A stretch of DNA of 64,000 nucleotides from Acheta domesticus (Eukaryota; Arthropoda; Insecta; Orthoptera; Gryllidae): contig JAHLJT010008756.1 of assembly GCA_031308135.1 (NCBI GenBank), forward strand, positions 67,816,026 through 67,880,025, given 5' to 3'. The first letter of the stretch is position 1. Each line of letters opens with the position of its first letter. The notes beneath the pieces were generated by a model. It made no database searches and was not told where the DNA came from. It saw only the letters and a list, made by a program, of their open reading frames with translations. The translations under genes and the position numbers were made by a program. Shown here piece by piece: positions 55,561-64,000 of the stretch.

Positions 55561-58115
55561 TAACATAGCTAGTTAACTGTCTGGTTATACACTTGTGGTT
55601 ATGTTCAACTTCATTAATTAACTGACTTAGTTCATTATTCTGACTACGTTTGTTATTGACCAATTTCATTTGTATAGTATTTCGACTGATTGTACATTGA
55701 TATCTATAGTTATGCGTTTTCTTTGATATTCACACTTTTGTTCATCCTTTATTGTTATCACTGTTTTTGACACATTTTTTTCACCTGTTTGGTAATACAC
55801 TTTTCACTTCGTTGTTATTCTTTGCCTATTTTTGCACTCGATATAAACACCTACAAATCCAAACCAAAGAAAAACATCGCTGACACATTTCAAAACATTC
55901 AAGAGAAAAACGATTCAAGTACTAAATAGTAACACATAATTGTGTCAACTGATTCTTTTAAACAGTACATGAATATTATACTGATTCTGTTTATTATGTG
56001 TTTGAAATAAGCTTTGTAAACTGTAAATGGCACTAGATGAGAGAGAAAATAATGTAAACAAGAAAAAGCTCACATTCTTTTCTCGACGTTTATAAAAAAC
56101 TGACAGTTACTCCCCCATTACTAGACAATTACGTCATGTTTTATTGTCGATCAACGTTGCAGACAATTCGTTTTAATAAAATATTATAATGCTTCAGAGA
56201 AGATGGCACGAGTCGGTGTAGGTAAATGTCGTCCTAACTACAGCCACGGCCACAACACAAATCATTCGCGAGACTGATGAAATTGCTCTTTGTTTCAGGT
56301 GGGAAGGAAACCAGGCGAGTCTCCGCGTGGGAAGGCAGCAATTGAGTGGTGGGTGTCCCAATTTATTTTTATTGTGCTTTAGAAATCTTTTTTAAGACCT
56401 GAATTTACCCGTTTACTTCGGAATTATTGTTTCATCACTTTGCCACCTCCAAATCGTGGCTAGCAAATTGAAATCTTTCTTTCACAATGTCACGAAGTTT
56501 ACTTCGTCTGCAAGCAATTAGGTCTTAGCTATGCTTCTTAGATCATTCAAAACTGCGAATGTGTCACATCGTACTGACAACAGTAATTTCCCAGTCACTA
56601 CAGTAATTTCCCAAATTCAATAAATTAGTGAATTTTAGTTCAAATGAAATATAACGTATTTAAATAAATGTTAATTCATCTATCTCTGTGTTCAAAATAA
56701 TTCGTCACCGGAAATTTTGAAATTTTACCTCAAGAAAAACATCTACTTCAATATTCCATTTACGTCATATATTAATAAAATACTAATAGAAAGGAAACTA
56801 ATAGAAAGGTTTCAACACAGAAAATCAACCTAAACATAATTTAACACTATCTTCGTTATTTGAAAGAAACTTTAAACTTTAAAGGAACACTTGCGATTTC
56901 TTGTGTTAAGAATATAACGTGTGTCCCTGTGAATTGCTGTCGCCTTCAACAGAGAGATGTATCTCCAAGGCTTTTCTAGACGTTTGTGTCTCGTGTACAT
57001 GCTGTTTGCTCCATAAAGTCATGTGGCTACTGTTTGCAACATGTTTGTATCCAAGCAGGAAACTAGTTTTCAAGGTTTCATTGCGTTACAAGTCGTTAAA
57101 AAGCTCTTTACTAGTTTACTCTTGAAAAAAACAGTTTAGAAGATTACAGGAAACAAATGTCTATAAATTTAAACATTTTGTAGGTTAATATTATGCACTC
57201 TATCCAAGCTATTTTAATGTTTTCATGTATGTAAATTTCTACAAGTATTATGCATATTCTGCTTTCTCTATCTTCTTAAAAAATATTACGCTACTACGTT
57301 ATTTTATTGTTATGAAAATGTGAGTATAATTAATTCTTTTCATTGTAAACTATTTAAGGAGAAATATCTTCAGATTATTTTTATTACAATATGTTTTAAT
57401 GCCATTCGTCGCAGGTTTGAAAATTATCTCTACAACTATTTCCACAGAACTCATTCTTGTCAGTATTTGTAATGTGTCCGCAGTAAACATCATATTTAAT
57501 ATTAGAATGATATTGAAAAATTAGAAAGATACCTAAATGTTCTCTTCAGATTCTAAAAATCACAACATTCAGCCAAAAACATTTGTCGTTCCTGCGTAAA
57601 AGTGATGCAACCATCTTGCGCAGGTAGTAAAACAATGCAGTCAAGCAAAAAAATTAAGCATTAAAATTCCCATAGGAAATTGATCACAAGAAACTAACAA
57701 AAACACACTTGACAGCAAACTTTTCTCTTTGCTTTGTGAAAAATACGAATAAAAATAGGAGACATTAAAAATGTAAAGGGTGTAGCATATTACATTTAGG
57801 GATGGATGTGTACTTAATAATATTGAGTGATTTTACGGGCATACTTCTTATTTCATTTTCATTTTTAATTTAAGCTTTAAAATTTAATATATATATATAT
57901 ATAAATAAATATTATTTAATAAATTAAGTAATGACAAGTAATTAAAGTTCTGCAATTTTTAAATATAGAACTGCGAAATGAGGATGATGATCTGATCCCC
58001 TACGTTGGTGACTAACAGTTGATTATCATGTGTACGTAAGTGGCTAATACAGATCGGTACGCAGCAATCGGGCGTACTAGAAAATCATAATTTCTAGATA
58101 AGTTAACTAATACCT
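55561..58115. other. AT-rich stretch, no gene seen
   Basis: Contains an (AT)n run at about 57886-57904. The 56919-57125 frame has no known domain. No other feature was recognised. Confidence 0.5.
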
Positions 58116-58119
58116 TATA

Positions 58120-58641
58120 CTACATAATACAGACTGAATCGTGTAGAATAAACTTCTTTGTCTTTGGCGGTTTTGCTTCTTTTGTCCTCTGACGGATTTT
58201 GAGAGGTGTCACTTTTCTTGTGTAACTGCTGTGTGTAGTGTTCCAAAGGCTAGCTCGCGGTGTAGTAGTCAGATCGTTAACCTTCCACCTGTGAGTCACT
58301 GCCTCCAAATCTCTGACAATGCCATGTAGGAAAATGTGTTTGGTAAAGCGGGTTCGTGGCAGGTTTGCTCGGGTTTTCCGGTTTCTCAATGATTTCACAT
58401 CTGCTGCATCCTCACTCAAAGAAAATCATCATTGACACCCTAAGATCAAAGCCATTGATCTCAAATGGAACCAAAAAGGCTGGAGACTGTTTTTTTCTGA
58501 TGATTCTAGTGCGTAAGCCTTTTGTCCAGAACCAACAGATGAATCATTTTGATAACTGCTTAAGTAGGTTTGATAATAATGATGAAGCAATGATGGTCTG
58601 AAAGGAACGGTAAAAGCAACTCTCACAAATTCCTCATCCAT
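58120..58641 (-). pseudogene. Unrecognised ORF pair in one frame
   Basis: Two minus-strand frames, 58641-58429 (70 codons, starting MDEEFVRVAF) and 58419-58120 (99 codons), are in the same register. Only two adjacent TGA codons near 58426-58431 separate them. Composition is non-repetitive and the second part is rich in K, R and T. I do not recognise either protein. It could be a decayed retrocopy or transposon fragment, or a chance frame. No domain, signal peptide or membrane segment is evident. Confidence 0.25.
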
Positions 58642-58649
58642 GGACCCCG

Positions 58650-59205
58650 GGTGTAGTAACGGGAGGGGGGGCGGCCCGCCCCGGATGACATTTTAGAAGT
58701 GACACCAATTAGAAAATTTTATAGTTGGAATTATATAATTTTAATGATTTATTTAAAAATTACATATTAATCTAGTAGTTATATATTTATATCATAAATA
58801 CTAAAAAGGCAAAGAAATAATGTATACTAAAACTCCAAACTATAAGCTTATGAAAATTATAGATAAGTTTGCTGACCTTAAATCTCGAGAAGTGTTTTCA
58901 TAAAAAATGCATTTGTCAAATACTTACACGTCCTTTTAGATAATTTATTTAAAAATTATTTTTCAATTATTCTGAATTTCATACAGTTTTTAAATACATT
59001 AATATAAATAAATGTCAAGCGCAACTATAATTGTATTTCTATTAAATAATGTGTAAACTATTGAGTAAAATTTTTTTATATTTAATTTATGGAGGGGATG
59101 ATACCATTCGTTTTGATCTGGGTAATATCAACTGAAGCTTACCCACTAGATCGACCGGGGTTTGAAGCTTGGTCCCAGCGGTGGAAGGCGACCAGTCTCC
59201 CTCTA
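58650..59205. other. G-rich junction then AT-rich stretch
   Basis: A short, near-palindromic GC run at 58660-58682 ('gggggcggcccgcccc' core) marks an abrupt change from the preceding sequence. AT-rich, featureless DNA follows. Confidence 0.4.
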
Positions 59206-59208
59206 TGA

Positions 59209-59451
59209 CAGTGTTGTCAAGGTCGAAGCCACGAGCGGGAGTCCGTGGCATGAATGCCACGACGAAATCGCCTCACCATGCAGTTCATCCCCCCCGCCAC
59301 CAGAGACAACGCCATCCCTATTGTAAAACGGTGGGGTTACTGCTACTCGTAATAGTTCCCTTTCCTACGATAGTTGCGCAGAGAAGCTCGTGGCATGCTA
59401 CCGTGCCACGACGCGTGCCACAGCCACCAGTAGAAGACCATGACAGCACTG
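59209..59451. mobile_element. hAT-like MITE, monomer (copy 3)
   Basis: A 243-bp copy of the element at 15428-15661, with CAGTG ends and the conserved 'atccctattgtaaaacgg' block. The flanking 8-mers 'ctctatga' (59201-59208) and 'ctatacga' (59452-59459) agree at six of eight positions, consistent with an aged target duplication. Confidence 0.85.
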
Positions 59452-59639
59452 CTATACGACTACATTGCGAGCGCCCTAGGACTAAAGTTCCACGATAAAG
59501 AATACGCGCTTGATCTTCCTAACCGTCGCGCCGGAGAGGAAGCTCCGAGCAACCGAGGGCTCCACGCAATGAGGCCCACCGGTTCCCCAGGAGCACAAGG
59601 GGTTGCCTGCACCTTGTGTACACGCTGTTGGCTCCATAA

Positions 59640-59928
59640 AGCAATGTAGCGGAAGGCGCTACCGCACTACGCGCTGCGTGCGGCCGGCCGCGCCGCGCCG
59701 CACCGCGCCGCGCCGAGTAAACCGTAATTGGGAAACGTGTCCGAATCTCAGCCGGGTGTCCGTGTGTGTTATTCATTAGCCCGGTTCCCCGCGGTGTCGG
59801 CCCTTGGCGCCGCCGCCGCTCGCCACTTCTGCAGCTCGCCTAAGGTGCCGCTGCAACACTTTTACGACGAGCCCAGCCTCGCAGCTTCCGACGCACCCTC
59901 GCCGCTGCAACCGGCGGTCCACGCCGAG
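59640..59928. other. GC/CpG-rich block
   Basis: CpG-dense DNA with gccgcgccgcgc-type runs at 59685-59716 and an 'attcattagcccgg' motif at about 59772-59785. Frames on both strands are unconvincing. Possible CpG island. Confidence 0.45.
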
Positions 59929-59990
59929 GACCCGCTTTTACTGCTGTATTTGAGTAGTGCTGTTATTGTGTTTTGACGGCGGATTTATTC

Positions 59991-60488
59991 TTTTTTAATT
60001 TTTTTTGGTACAGTGGATTAACCACTTTACAGAACAGTCTCAGAGAATTTCACATAGTACATATGCTATGTTCAAATTATTATAATAAGAAGGGTGCCCC
60101 CTCCGGATCCTCTTCAGCCATCTAGCAGTGTGGAATTGGATTCACTTTTTAGTTACTTGGAAGCCTTTTGTTATGTATGTATTAGAGTAGGAATGTAGAA
60201 TTTATGGGATTGGTTTAAGGTGGGCGAAATTTGTCCTTAGTAAGTCTGGTGCGAATTCTTGTTTATAGAGGGTCGGAAGTTTTGCCTAGATGAAAAATGT
60301 TCTGGGCTGGTTTTGAGTAGAACCTAAATGAGGTTCTGGAAATATGTTGGGAGATTATTGGGAAATTGAGATCGTTATGAAGCTGGTTGTTTGAAACACG
60401 GAGCATTTACAGCCATTCTCAAGATTCTATTTTGGAAGGTTTGGAGGTGTTTAATGGAAGAGTAAGCAGAGCCTCCCCACACGAGGGA
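59991..60488 (-). mobile_element. 5'-truncated Jockey-like LINE insertion
   Basis: It splits the first tandem-repeat unit. Flanks share 'atttattc' (59983-59990 and 60489-60496). The 3' end on the minus strand is an A-run (T's at about 59991-60007). The coding part near the 5' end encodes 'IKHLQTFQNRILRMAVNAP' followed by decayed sequence, the same tail motif as in the 13977-14219 fragment. Degraded by stops and frameshifts. Confidence 0.78.
60375..60488 (-). pseudogene. Jockey-type RT C-terminal fragment
   Basis: The translation 'SLVWGGSAYSSIKHLQTFQNRILRMAVNAPCF' matches the conserved post-RT segment of Jockey-clade ORF2 ('YG.pvWg.a....i..LQ..QNk.LR.i..APwf'). A stop follows soon after at 60375, and decayed sequence with several stops continues towards 59995. 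Confidence 0.75.
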
Positions 60489-60809
60489 ATTTATTCCTAA
60501 AATTGTAAACATGAAATCCTTCGGCAGGGGGGGGGCGGTCCAAGCCGAAGACTCACATTTACTGCTATAATTGAGTAGTGCGTTATTCATTTTTAACGGC
60601 CGATATCGTCAGATTTATTCTGAAAATTGAAAAAAATTAAATATTTGAAGGGTGCATTACATGCAACACCAGCTACAACAACGCCCATTATTCGTACGTG
60701 TTCATCGGCGGTCCAAGCGGGAGCCCTATTGCTGTATTCTTGTTTTTTGACCGCAGATGTCAAATTGGTTCCGAAAATTGTAAAGATGAAATGCTTGGAG
60801 AGTAACACA

Positions 60810-62205
60810 ATACGTTATACCAGACACAGCATCCCCCGCTGTTCGCAAGTGTTCAGATCTCGATTTTGGTTGCCACGAGTCTCGTTATTTCACTGAGCCC
60901 TTAATAATTATGAAATCATAGGTGATGATGACCAAATGCTTTTTACTCGTTACGTCAGTCTTAATTTGTTTCATGAAAATAGTAGCTGAAGAAAATAATG
61001 GAATATCCGCGCGTTTTAAGAGTTAGTGAATGCCCATGTTCTTGAATAGTACAAATCAGTCGTACTTATAAGTTCATGATTTATTAAATAATAGTTATTT
61101 TATTATTACTATTATTAACATTTTTAGTCACTTCCTAAACAGATTTAATCATATATTTATTTCCATTTACAAATTGCACTTTAAAATTCATTTACTATAA
61201 AAATAATAACGCAAATTTCTTAAGAAAATATCAAGTATCAAATGTTACTTGATATTATTATTACTATTATTATCATTACTATTGTTATTAAATTGTGCTT
61301 TTGATGTACTTCGAATCACGTTTTTGTCGTCGACACCCATTCACTTCATAGACAACTACTGGCAAAATGCCTTCCATGAAACGTTGGATTTGGCAAAAGC
61401 ATTTCTTTCCTTTGAACTGCTACAAAGGTTCTCAGGTAGTACCAATGAGTCATTCCTAGAGGGAGCAAAAACCAACCTCATTGTAGACCCTTCCAAAATT
61501 ACTTTCATTACATTTTCGCCAGCGAAATACTTGGAAGGTGAACTAACTACTTCGGGAGGTCAACAGCTGTGAAATGCCTCAATTCATACTATCCTTTCAC
61601 TCACCATCTCTTTGAACATGCCGTCCCAAATACCTTCCTTCTTATAGATGTTTTCTTAGAAAATTCATTTAGTGTAGTACTTCGGCACACTACAGAGTGA
61701 AAATAGGAAGTCTCGTTTGCATTAGTGACCTAAATATTTTTGTATTTCTTCTCGAACATTTCCTCAAACATAAATAATGAAGTAACTCATAAGTTTTGAT
61801 TGAGAATGGGTACAAATTGCGAAACATTTTCTCCCGATTTTCCATCATTTCTTTAATATTCTATCGTCCTGCACATAGTTTCTTTCCTTGTTATCGCATA
61901 TAGACTCCGAAACTCCTTATATAGCCTCCGAATTTAATGTATTATTTTCTCTACACAACTCATGAATATTTAAATAAACAATTAAAAGTATCTACGTATA
62001 CCTGGCAGTGACCATAAAGGGACAGAGAAAACTAGGAGTTTTGATTAACTCTCTTCATTCTCCAATTAAATATTGTAGATTAAACAAAAGACATACTGAA
62101 CGAAACATTTTTCTACGGAATTCATTATTCAGGTTTGGGCGTAGCCAGTTCATACAAAACCTGCATGAAACCGGTAAATCTTGAGACTTCTACGGGTTTT
62201 GTATT
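60810..62205. other. AT-rich stretch, (TTA)n tract and an unrecognised ORF
   Basis: An imperfect (ATT)n tract lies at 61251-61292. The plus-strand frame at 61249-61572 (107 codons) starts in that tract, so its N-terminal leucine run is an artefact. The later part is non-repetitive but unrecognised. Nothing else is supported. Confidence 0.35.
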
Positions 62206-62209
62206 GCGT

Positions 62210-62540
62210 CTAGTCTTCGCCGACCGCTAGTCCGACCGGCTGACCGCCATTTGCCTTCGCCCGCGCGCTCGTCGAGCTCCATTTGCGCGCTCGTTACTTC
62301 CCGGGTCTCTGTTGGGCGGTGGTGTGGGCGGCGTGGGCGGCGGGCGGCGTCTAAAAGCGGGAGCCCCGCGCAAAGGGCGCATCGTGCGCTGATCGTGATC
62401 AGATAGCCATCGGATCGCACGCGGGGTCGGGGCCGCGAGTGCTGAGTGACAAGCTCACTTCTCTCCACCGCCGCCGCCGCCGCCGCCGCGCTGCGCCAGG
62501 CGAGCTCTTCCGCCCGGGCACGTTCTCGCCTCGCCTCGCC
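62210..62540. other. GC/CpG-rich block with (CCG)n
   Basis: CpG-dense DNA with 'ggcgtgggcggcgggcggcg' and a (CCG)n run at about 62466-62490. It could be the CpG island of an unseen gene. No exon could be defined. Confidence 0.45.
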
Positions 62541-63720
62541 TCGCCTTGCCTCTCTCCGCCCGCGTCGCCGCTCCAGCCCCAGATTCCTCATCTTCCCCGT
62601 CTCCGGCCTCGTTCCCGGCTCGCCGCGGCCCCGCTCCACACCCGCTCCGGTCCCAGCTCCGCTCCATTCCGGCACGGCTTCCTCCAAATCCTCTCCGGCA
62701 CGGCTTCGACTTCGCTCCTGCCCCTCTCCGAACGCACTCCGTCTCCACTTCGCTCCGGCTCCTCTCCGACTACGCTTCGTTCCTCTCCGGCTCCGCTCCG
62801 GCTCCGCTCCGGCTCCGCTCCGGCTCCCCTCCGGCTCCGCTCCGGCTCCGCTCGGGCTCGGCTCCGGCTCGGCTCCGGCTCGGCTCCGGCTCGGCTCCGG
62901 CTCGGCTCCGGGTCGGCTCCGGCGCGGCTCCGGCGCGGCTCCGGCGCGGCTCCGGCTCCGCTCCGGCTCCGCTCCGGCTCGGCTCCGGCTCGGCTCCGGC
63001 TCGGCTCCGGCTCGGCTCCGGCTCGGCTCCGGCGCGGCTCCGGCGCGGCTCCGGCGCGGCTCCGGCTCGGCTCCGGCTCGGCTCCGGCTCGGCTCCGGCT
63101 CGGCTGGGCTCCGCTCCGGCTCGGCTCCGGCTCGGCTGGGCTCCGCTCCGGCTGTGGTCCTTTCCGGCTCGGCTCCGCTCCGTCTCAGTTTGCTCCGGCC
63201 CCGCTCCGGTCCCGCTTCGACCCCGTTTCGGGTCCGCTCCAGACCCACTCCTTTCCCACTCGAGGCCCTCTCCGGACTCGTCCGATTCCTGCTCCGTCAC
63301 ATGAAGTATTTCTCGCTTGTTCACACTCCAATCCTCGCTCTAACTTTCGAATTCCCGCTCCAACCCCGCTGTAGCATCCTCTTCAGTTCCCTCTCTTCCT
63401 TCTGCTACCCTTGCTTCAACCATTGCTTTTAACCTTCGCACTAACCCTTACACCAACCATCGCTTCTATCCTCGCTCTATCCCTATCCCAGCCCCTGATC
63501 TAGCCACTGTTTTAGTCTCCTCTCGCCACTGCTCCAGTTTATTTTCATGCCTTCAGCCGTCCTCCCGCTCCACCTCTCCACTCGCGTGCCCTACTCCTGC
63601 TCCAGATCCACGGTTTATTCTTCGCTCCATTCCCGCTCCTGTTCCCATCCCAGCCCTTGCAGTTCAACTCTGCTCCGCCACATCTCTCACCCCCGCTGAG
63701 TTATTGCTCCGGCGACGCGT
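62541..63720. repeat. C/T-rich domain around an 11-bp GC-rich array
   Basis: The core (62780-63165) is a tandem array of 11-base units, types 'ctccggctccg', 'ctcggctccgg' and 'gcggctccggc'. The units cluster by type, suggesting higher-order homogenisation. Flanks are degenerate 'ccgctccaXXX' sequence. As 11 is not a multiple of three, stop-free frames of 252-352 codons with 11-residue periodicity run through it on both strands. They are artefacts. Confidence 0.85.
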
Positions 63721-64000
63721 GCGCTCCAATTCTTGTGAAATTTTCCTTATGTTTTTCAACTACACTGACACTTCCACCCACATTCGCAATGATTAATCTA
63801 CATTTCTTATTTCTATGGGAATAATACAACTTTACGCCGATTATCACATTCGTTTCATACCCTTGTGAGATCTGTTCCTTCTCATTTGAGGAATTTTTGA
63901 AATGTCTCGTCTCGTTCTTTTGCCAAACTTTCCTACTCCATAACCTCTTTTCTATTTATAATGTGTGTTCTTTAATGTCCTGTGTTGTTTCATTAATAGT
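63721..64000. other. Nothing recognised
   Basis: AT-rich to the end of the window with no supported feature. Confidence 0.5.

Larger units (their letters stand above)
59929..60800. repeat. Short tandem repeat, three units, first split by a LINE
   Basis: A block starting 'ggcggtcca(c/a)gc' is followed by 'attactgctgtatttgagtagtg', 'gacgg' and 'atttattctgaaaattgtaaa(c/g)atgaaat'. It occurs at 59929, 60534 and 60711. Removing the LINE at 59991-60488 gives a first unit of about 110 bases. The later units are longer or diverged. Confidence 0.75.

Noticed and set aside
62190..63432. Five overlapping ORFs of 184-352 codons on both strands
   Set aside because: Artefacts of the 11-bp GC-rich array. 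The 11-residue periodicity in every frame shows a DNA repeat, not a protein.

Overview
This window looks like intergenic or intronic DNA from a large, repeat-rich animal genome, most likely an insect. I lean towards a polyneopteran-type genome, but that is a guess. The support is an AT-rich background with GC-rich, CpG-rich patches, many tRNA-headed SINEs, (TAA)n microsatellites, several non-LTR retrotransposon clades and a hAT-type MITE. There are no bacterial-style genes or operons. I found no host protein-coding exon that I can defend. Almost every long reading frame is a transposon or a stop-free simple repeat.

Layout. 1-13.3 kb: AT-rich DNA with dispersed repeats, a 27-bp-arm hairpin (5131-5199), a 19-bp minisatellite (7022-7451) and SINE copies. 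13.3-19.7 kb: a repeat-dense block with two hAT-like MITEs (one an inverted partial dimer), a 5'-truncated Jockey-like LINE with target-site duplications, an RTE/CR1-like LINE tail, a three-unit tandem array of about 500 bp containing a nested SINE, and another SINE. 19.7-26.2 kb: AT-rich DNA, a CpG-rich patch and a (CGCCCGC)n array (24373-24666).

26.2-30.4 kb: a near-complete R2-superclade LINE on the minus strand with a YMDD reverse transcriptase and a C-terminal restriction-like endonuclease. It lies exactly between two (TAA)n tracts, the target preference known for Dong/R4-clade elements. Its single long ORF is broken by about four frameshifts.

30.4-36.3 kb: a CpG-rich patch and three SINE copies. 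36342-43186 and 45856-52668 are near-identical 6.8-kb copies that differ mainly by 1-base indels. The first ends in an R1/I-type LINE (gag-like ORF1 plus the start of the endonuclease ORF2), which runs into a gap of exactly 1000 N. The second runs through the same site without the LINE. I read this as two overlapping contigs or haplotypes placed in tandem by scaffolding, one carrying and one lacking the insertion, rather than as a genuine duplication. 52.7-64 kb: AT-rich DNA, a foldback element, a third MITE, CpG-rich patches, a short tandem repeat split by a Jockey-like LINE fragment, and an 11-bp GC-rich array (62780-63165).

The elements interact mainly by nesting: LINE into SINE, LINE into microsatellite, SINE into tandem array, LINE into tandem repeat. 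This gives a relative order of insertion events.
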